From the NCBI GenBank assembly GCA_020637795.1, contig JACKJT010000001.1, forward strand, positions 1,488,001 through 1,552,000: a DNA stretch of 64,000 bases. The letters run 5' to 3'. The position numbers and the translations under genes were made by a program. Position 1 is the stretch's first letter, and each line of letters starts with the position of its first letter. The notes beneath the pieces are model-generated. The model had not been told where the DNA came from and made no database searches. It saw only the letters and a list, made by a program, of their open reading frames with translations. The stretch comes from Hoeflea sp. (GTDB taxonomy: Bacteria; Pseudomonadota; Alphaproteobacteria; Rhizobiales; Rhizobiaceae). Below are positions 61,384-64,000 of this stretch, one piece after another.

Positions 61384-62388
61384 ATGCAAGACCGTTTCAA
61401 GGGCATTCTGCTCACCCGCGACGAAAACAAGGTGATGTCGGTCAATGTGACCGAGCTCGGCCTTGATGATCTGATGGAAGGCGATGTGGTCGTCGAGGTC
61501 GAATGGACCACCGTCAACTACAAGGACGGCCTCGCCATCACAGGCAAGGGACCGGTGGTGCGACGCTGGCCGATGGTGCCGGGCATCGACTGCGCCGGCA
61601 CGGTGGTCAGCTCCGAAAACGAACGCTTCAAGGCCGGCGACAAGGTGATCCTCAACGGCTTCGGCGTCGGCGAGGTGCACACCGGCGCCTATGCCGCCTA
61701 CGCGCGGCTGAAGGGCGACTGGCTGATCCCGATGCCCGAAGGCATGAACGGCCGCTCGGCGATGGCGATCGGCACCGCCGGTTACACCGCCATGCTGTCG
61801 GTGATGGCGCTCGAACGCCACGGCATCACGCCCGGACGCGGCCCGGTGGTGGTCACCGGCGCAAATGGCGGCGTCGGCACAGTTGCGATCGCGGTGCTGG
61901 GCAAGCTCGGCTACGAGGTGATTGCCTCGACCGGACGCACAGAGGAGGCCGACTTCCTCAAGAGCCTGGGCGCCTCCGAAGTCATCCATCGCGACGAACT
62001 GTCGGGTCCGGCGAAGCCGCTCAACAAGGAACGCTGGGCCGGCGCGGTGGACGCTGTGGGCAGCCATACGCTGGCCAACGTGTTGTCGATGACCTCCTAT
62101 GGCGGCGCGGTGACGGCCTGCGGGCTGGCGCAGGGCATGGATCTGCCGACATCGGTGGCGCCGTTCATCCTGCGCGGCGTGTCGCTGCTCGGCATCGATT
62201 CGGTGATGGCGCCGCTGGCGCTCAGGCAGGAAGCCTGGTCGCGCCTGGTGACGGACCTGGATCTCGGAAAGCTCGAGGCGCTGTCAACCGAAATCGGATT
62301 TGACGGCATCATCGACGCCGCGCATTCGATCATCGACGGCAAGATCCGCGGCCGGGTGGTTGTCGACATGAAAAGGCCAAATGCGTAA
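61384..62388 (+). CDS. acuI: AcuI-type acrylyl-CoA reductase / MDR quinone-oxidoreductase-like
   Basis: Zinc-free MDR enzyme of 334 residues. AcuI features include WTTVNYKDGLAITGKGPVVR at the substrate side, PGIDCAGTVV, VTGANGGVGTVAIAVLGKLG (NADPH loop) and SVMAPLALRQEAW near the end. AcuI reduces acryloyl-CoA to propanoyl-CoA with NADPH, a step in DMSP and 3-hydroxypropionate use. No DMSP lyase is in the window. It lies 77 bp after lspA with GAGAGGAGC upstream. Confidence 0.88.
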   Translation: MQDRFKGILLTRDENKVMSVNVTELGLDDLMEGDVVVEVEWTTVNYKDGLAITGKGPVVRRWPMVPGIDCAGTVVSSENERFKAGDKVILNGFGVGEVHTGAYAAYARLKGDWLIPMPEGMNGRSAMAIGTAGYTAMLSVMALERHGITPGRGPVVVTGANGGVGTVAIAVLGKLGYEVIASTGRTEEADFLKSLGASEVIHRDELSGPAKPLNKERWAGAVDAVGSHTLANVLSMTSYGGAVTACGLAQGMDLPTSVAPFILRGVSLLGIDSVMAPLALRQEAWSRLVTDLDLGKLEALSTEIGFDGIIDAAHSIIDGKIRGRVVVDMKRPNA

Positions 62389-62428
62389 TCGCTAAAATTT
62401 GACGGTTTCGCTGAAGTCTTTGCTCACG

Positions 62429-62450
62429 GGGCCCGTGCTATCACGGGCCC
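62429..62450 (+). promoter_or_regulatory. Hairpin directly before the hybrid-kinase start codon
   Basis: GGGCCCGTG and CACGGGCCC form a perfect 9-bp stem with loop CTAT, ending one base before ATG 62451. No usual ribosome site is seen. The hairpin could block initiation or end the acuI transcript, though no T-run follows. Confidence 0.45.
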
Positions 62451-64000
62451 ATGATGACAGAACCGCTACGACTGCAACAAACCCTCCAGCAAGCCCTGAG
62501 CAATCAGACGGCCCCGCAGGCGAGCACGCTGCAAGCCGATCCGGCGGCGAGGCACCCGGTTCCCGACGTGTTCGTGGACAGCGAGCGGGCACAGCAGCCC
62601 CCGGTCCATGCCGCCTCGCGGCCGCTGTTTGCGGTCGCCACGGCGCTGACCGCAGCAGCGGTTTCCGTGGCGTTCAACGCACCGGCGCTGTTGCTCGCCT
62701 CGGTCGCGGGCATTGCCATCTATGCGGCAGTCCCCTTGCTGCAGCGTTCGTTCAACGGGCCTGCATCCGCTGACCCGGCACGTCCGGGATCGGGCGCAAG
62801 CGGTTTCTCCGAACACGAGAGCGACCGCAAGTGGGAACTGGGCGAGTTTTCCAATCAGCTCGCCAGCCTTTTCGATGCATTGGGCGACATGGTGGTCGTC
62901 TGCGGGCTCAACGGCCAGATCGTCTATGCCAACGAAACATTCAGAGCGGCGACCGGGTTTGACAATCCGGTCGGCCTGACGCTCCCCATGGCCGGCATCG
63001 AGCCGGTAAAGACAGAAGGCGGCGGCCCTGCCGAACTGCTGCTCGGCGAAGGCGACGGCCAGACGATCTGGACCTGGCATGAAACCATGGCCCGCGATCC
63101 GGTGTCCGGCCAGATCACCCGGCAATGCATTGGCCGGAACATCACCGAAGCCAGGCACACGGAAGCCGAACTGGTCGACGCACGCGAGAAGGCGGAAGCC
63201 GCCAACCACGCCAAGTCACGGTTCCTGGCCACCGTCAGCCATGAAATCCGCACGCCGCTCAACGGCATTCTCGGCATGACGCACCTGCTCGCGCAGACCG
63301 AGACGACGCCGGAACAGGCCAGCTACCTGAAGACCGCGAGCGAATCCGGCATGGCGCTGCTGTCGCTGATCGAGGATCTGCTCGATGTGACGTCGATCGA
63401 GGCGGGCCGCCTGCACCTGCGGCACGAGGAAAGCAACCTGGAAGACCTGGTCAACGGCGTCTGCGAACTGATGGCGTCGCGCGCCCATGAAAAAGGCATC
63501 GAGATCGCGGTTCATGTCGCGCCCGAGGTGCCGCGCATGATCACCTCGGACATCGGCAGATTGCGGCAGGTGCTGTTCAACCTTGTCGGCAACGCCATCA
63601 AGTTCACCGAAACCGGCGGCGTGCTGATCGAGGTGACGCGCGAGGACAAGCAACTGGCGTTCATCGTTTCCGACACCGGTCCGGGACTGAAAGAGGCCGA
63701 CCAGGCCCGCATTTTCGGCGAGTTCGAACGCGCCAACAACGGCCCCACCCGCAAGCATGGCGGCGCCGGCCTCGGGCTCTCGATTTCCGCACGCATCGTC
63801 GAGGCGCTGGGCGGAGAAATCGGGGTGACCTCGACACCGGGCCAGGGAAGCACCTTCCGCTTCACGGTTCCGGTCAGGGAACTGGCAGTGCCTGAAGGCG
63901 GCGTGCCGGTGCGCGGCCCGCTTGCCGACCGCGCCGTGCTGGTGATCGCTCCGCGCGGCCCGGTTTCGACCGCGCTGCTGTGGACCATCAGGGATCTCGG
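62451..64000 (+). CDS. Hybrid sensor histidine kinase (C-terminus outside window)
   Basis: The first 516 residues are visible and the reading frame is open at the window end. After a hydrophilic start there are two membrane helices (FAVATALTAAAVSVAFN and PALLLASVAGIAIYAAVPLL), then a PAS domain (about 140-235: FDALGDMVVVCGLNGQIVYA). The phospho-histidine is His264 in ATVSHEIRTPLNGILGM. N box LFNLVGNAIKF, G1 DTGPGL and G2 GGAGLGLSI follow. After residue 485 a receiver-like domain begins (DRAVLVIAPRGPVSTALLW). Tandem ATGs at 62451 and 62454 are both possible. Confidence 0.9.
   Translation, partial: MMTEPLRLQQTLQQALSNQTAPQASTLQADPAARHPVPDVFVDSERAQQPPVHAASRPLFAVATALTAAAVSVAFNAPALLLASVAGIAIYAAVPLLQRSFNGPASADPARPGSGASGFSEHESDRKWELGEFSNQLASLFDALGDMVVVCGLNGQIVYANETFRAATGFDNPVGLTLPMAGIEPVKTEGGGPAELLLGEGDGQTIWTWHETMARDPVSGQITRQCIGRNITEARHTEAELVDAREKAEAANHAKSRFLATVSHEIRTPLNGILGMTHLLAQTETTPEQASYLKTASESGMALLSLIEDLLDVTSIEAGRLHLRHEESNLEDLVNGVCELMASRAHEKGIEIAVHVAPEVPRMITSDIGRLRQVLFNLVGNAIKFTETGGVLIEVTREDKQLAFIVSDTGPGLKEADQARIFGEFERANNGPTRKHGGAGLGLSISARIVEALGGEIGVTSTPGQGSTFRFTVPVRELAVPEGGVPVRGPLADRAVLVIAPRGPVSTALLWTIRDL

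Noticed and set aside
1..64000. CRISPR arrays, prophage or conjugative modules
   Set aside because: No regularly spaced repeats, cas, phage structural or transfer genes were seen in the window.

Overview
The window reads as a chromosomal segment of an alphaproteobacterium of the order Hyphomicrobiales (Rhizobiales), probably near Rhizobiaceae/Hoeflea. The evidence is the clustering of rpmH-rnpA-yidC-engB-argB, dapD-dapE, truA-fmt-def, ptsN-hpf-rpoN-lptB-lptA-lptC and sppA-ihfB-lapA, together with an Hsp20/DUF1150 pair. Coding density is high, and G+C is high except around 57.3-58.0 kb. The genus is an inference, not something the sequence proves.

Region 1 (1-12.2 kb) is accessory catabolic DNA. 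A truncated TRAP binding-protein gene is divergent from a GntR/FCD regulator, with a perfect TTGTATACAA-type operator between them. A seven-gene leftward run follows in transcription order: citryl-CoA-lyase-like, CaiB CoA-transferase, YciI-like, TRAP DctP, DctQ, DctM, FMN reductase. Divergent from it are an IclR regulator, a Tat-exported amidohydrolase and an extradiol dioxygenase pair (LigB-like, then LigA-like). The LigA-like gene is split by a complete 934-bp IS5-family element. Removing the element and one copy of a TCA duplication restores the frame exactly. The accessory block ends beside tRNA-Arg(ACG), on the 3' side of that tRNA.

Region 2 (12.6-35.5 kb) holds an orphan histidine kinase with a flavin disulfide-reductase-like protein and a TVP38 membrane protein. 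Next come DUF547, the rpmH-rnpA-yidC-engB run, MsrB, a SigK-like ECF sigma/anti-sigma/fasciclin set, argB, a DNA-repair methyltransferase, a lipoprotein hydrolase, a DMT transporter and a diguanylate cyclase. A pyrimidine-nucleotidase-like HAD enzyme, an EF-hand protein, a LOG protein, and dapD/dapE with small membrane proteins complete the region.

Region 3 (35.5-52.9 kb) holds cheW with a chemoreceptor, then truA, fmt, def, rmuC, ribokinase and nucleoside hydrolase. An RpoH-type promoter precedes hsp20-DUF1150. The PTS-Ntr/RpoN and Lpt lipopolysaccharide-export genes and sppA-ihfB-lapA follow. A consensus sigma-54 promoter lies next to rpoN but points antisense to it.

Region 4 (52.9-64 kb) begins with an oxidative-stress module: an OxyR-like regulator lacking the resolving cysteine, an operator, a peroxiredoxin and a Dps-like protein. 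An alpha/beta hydrolase follows, with an amber codon exactly at the nucleophile. Next are an alpha/alpha-toroid protein, a low-G+C nuclease gene bracketed by a duplicated coxG 3' end, two RNA methyltransferases, lspA, an AcuI-type reductase and the start of a hybrid histidine kinase that runs off the window.
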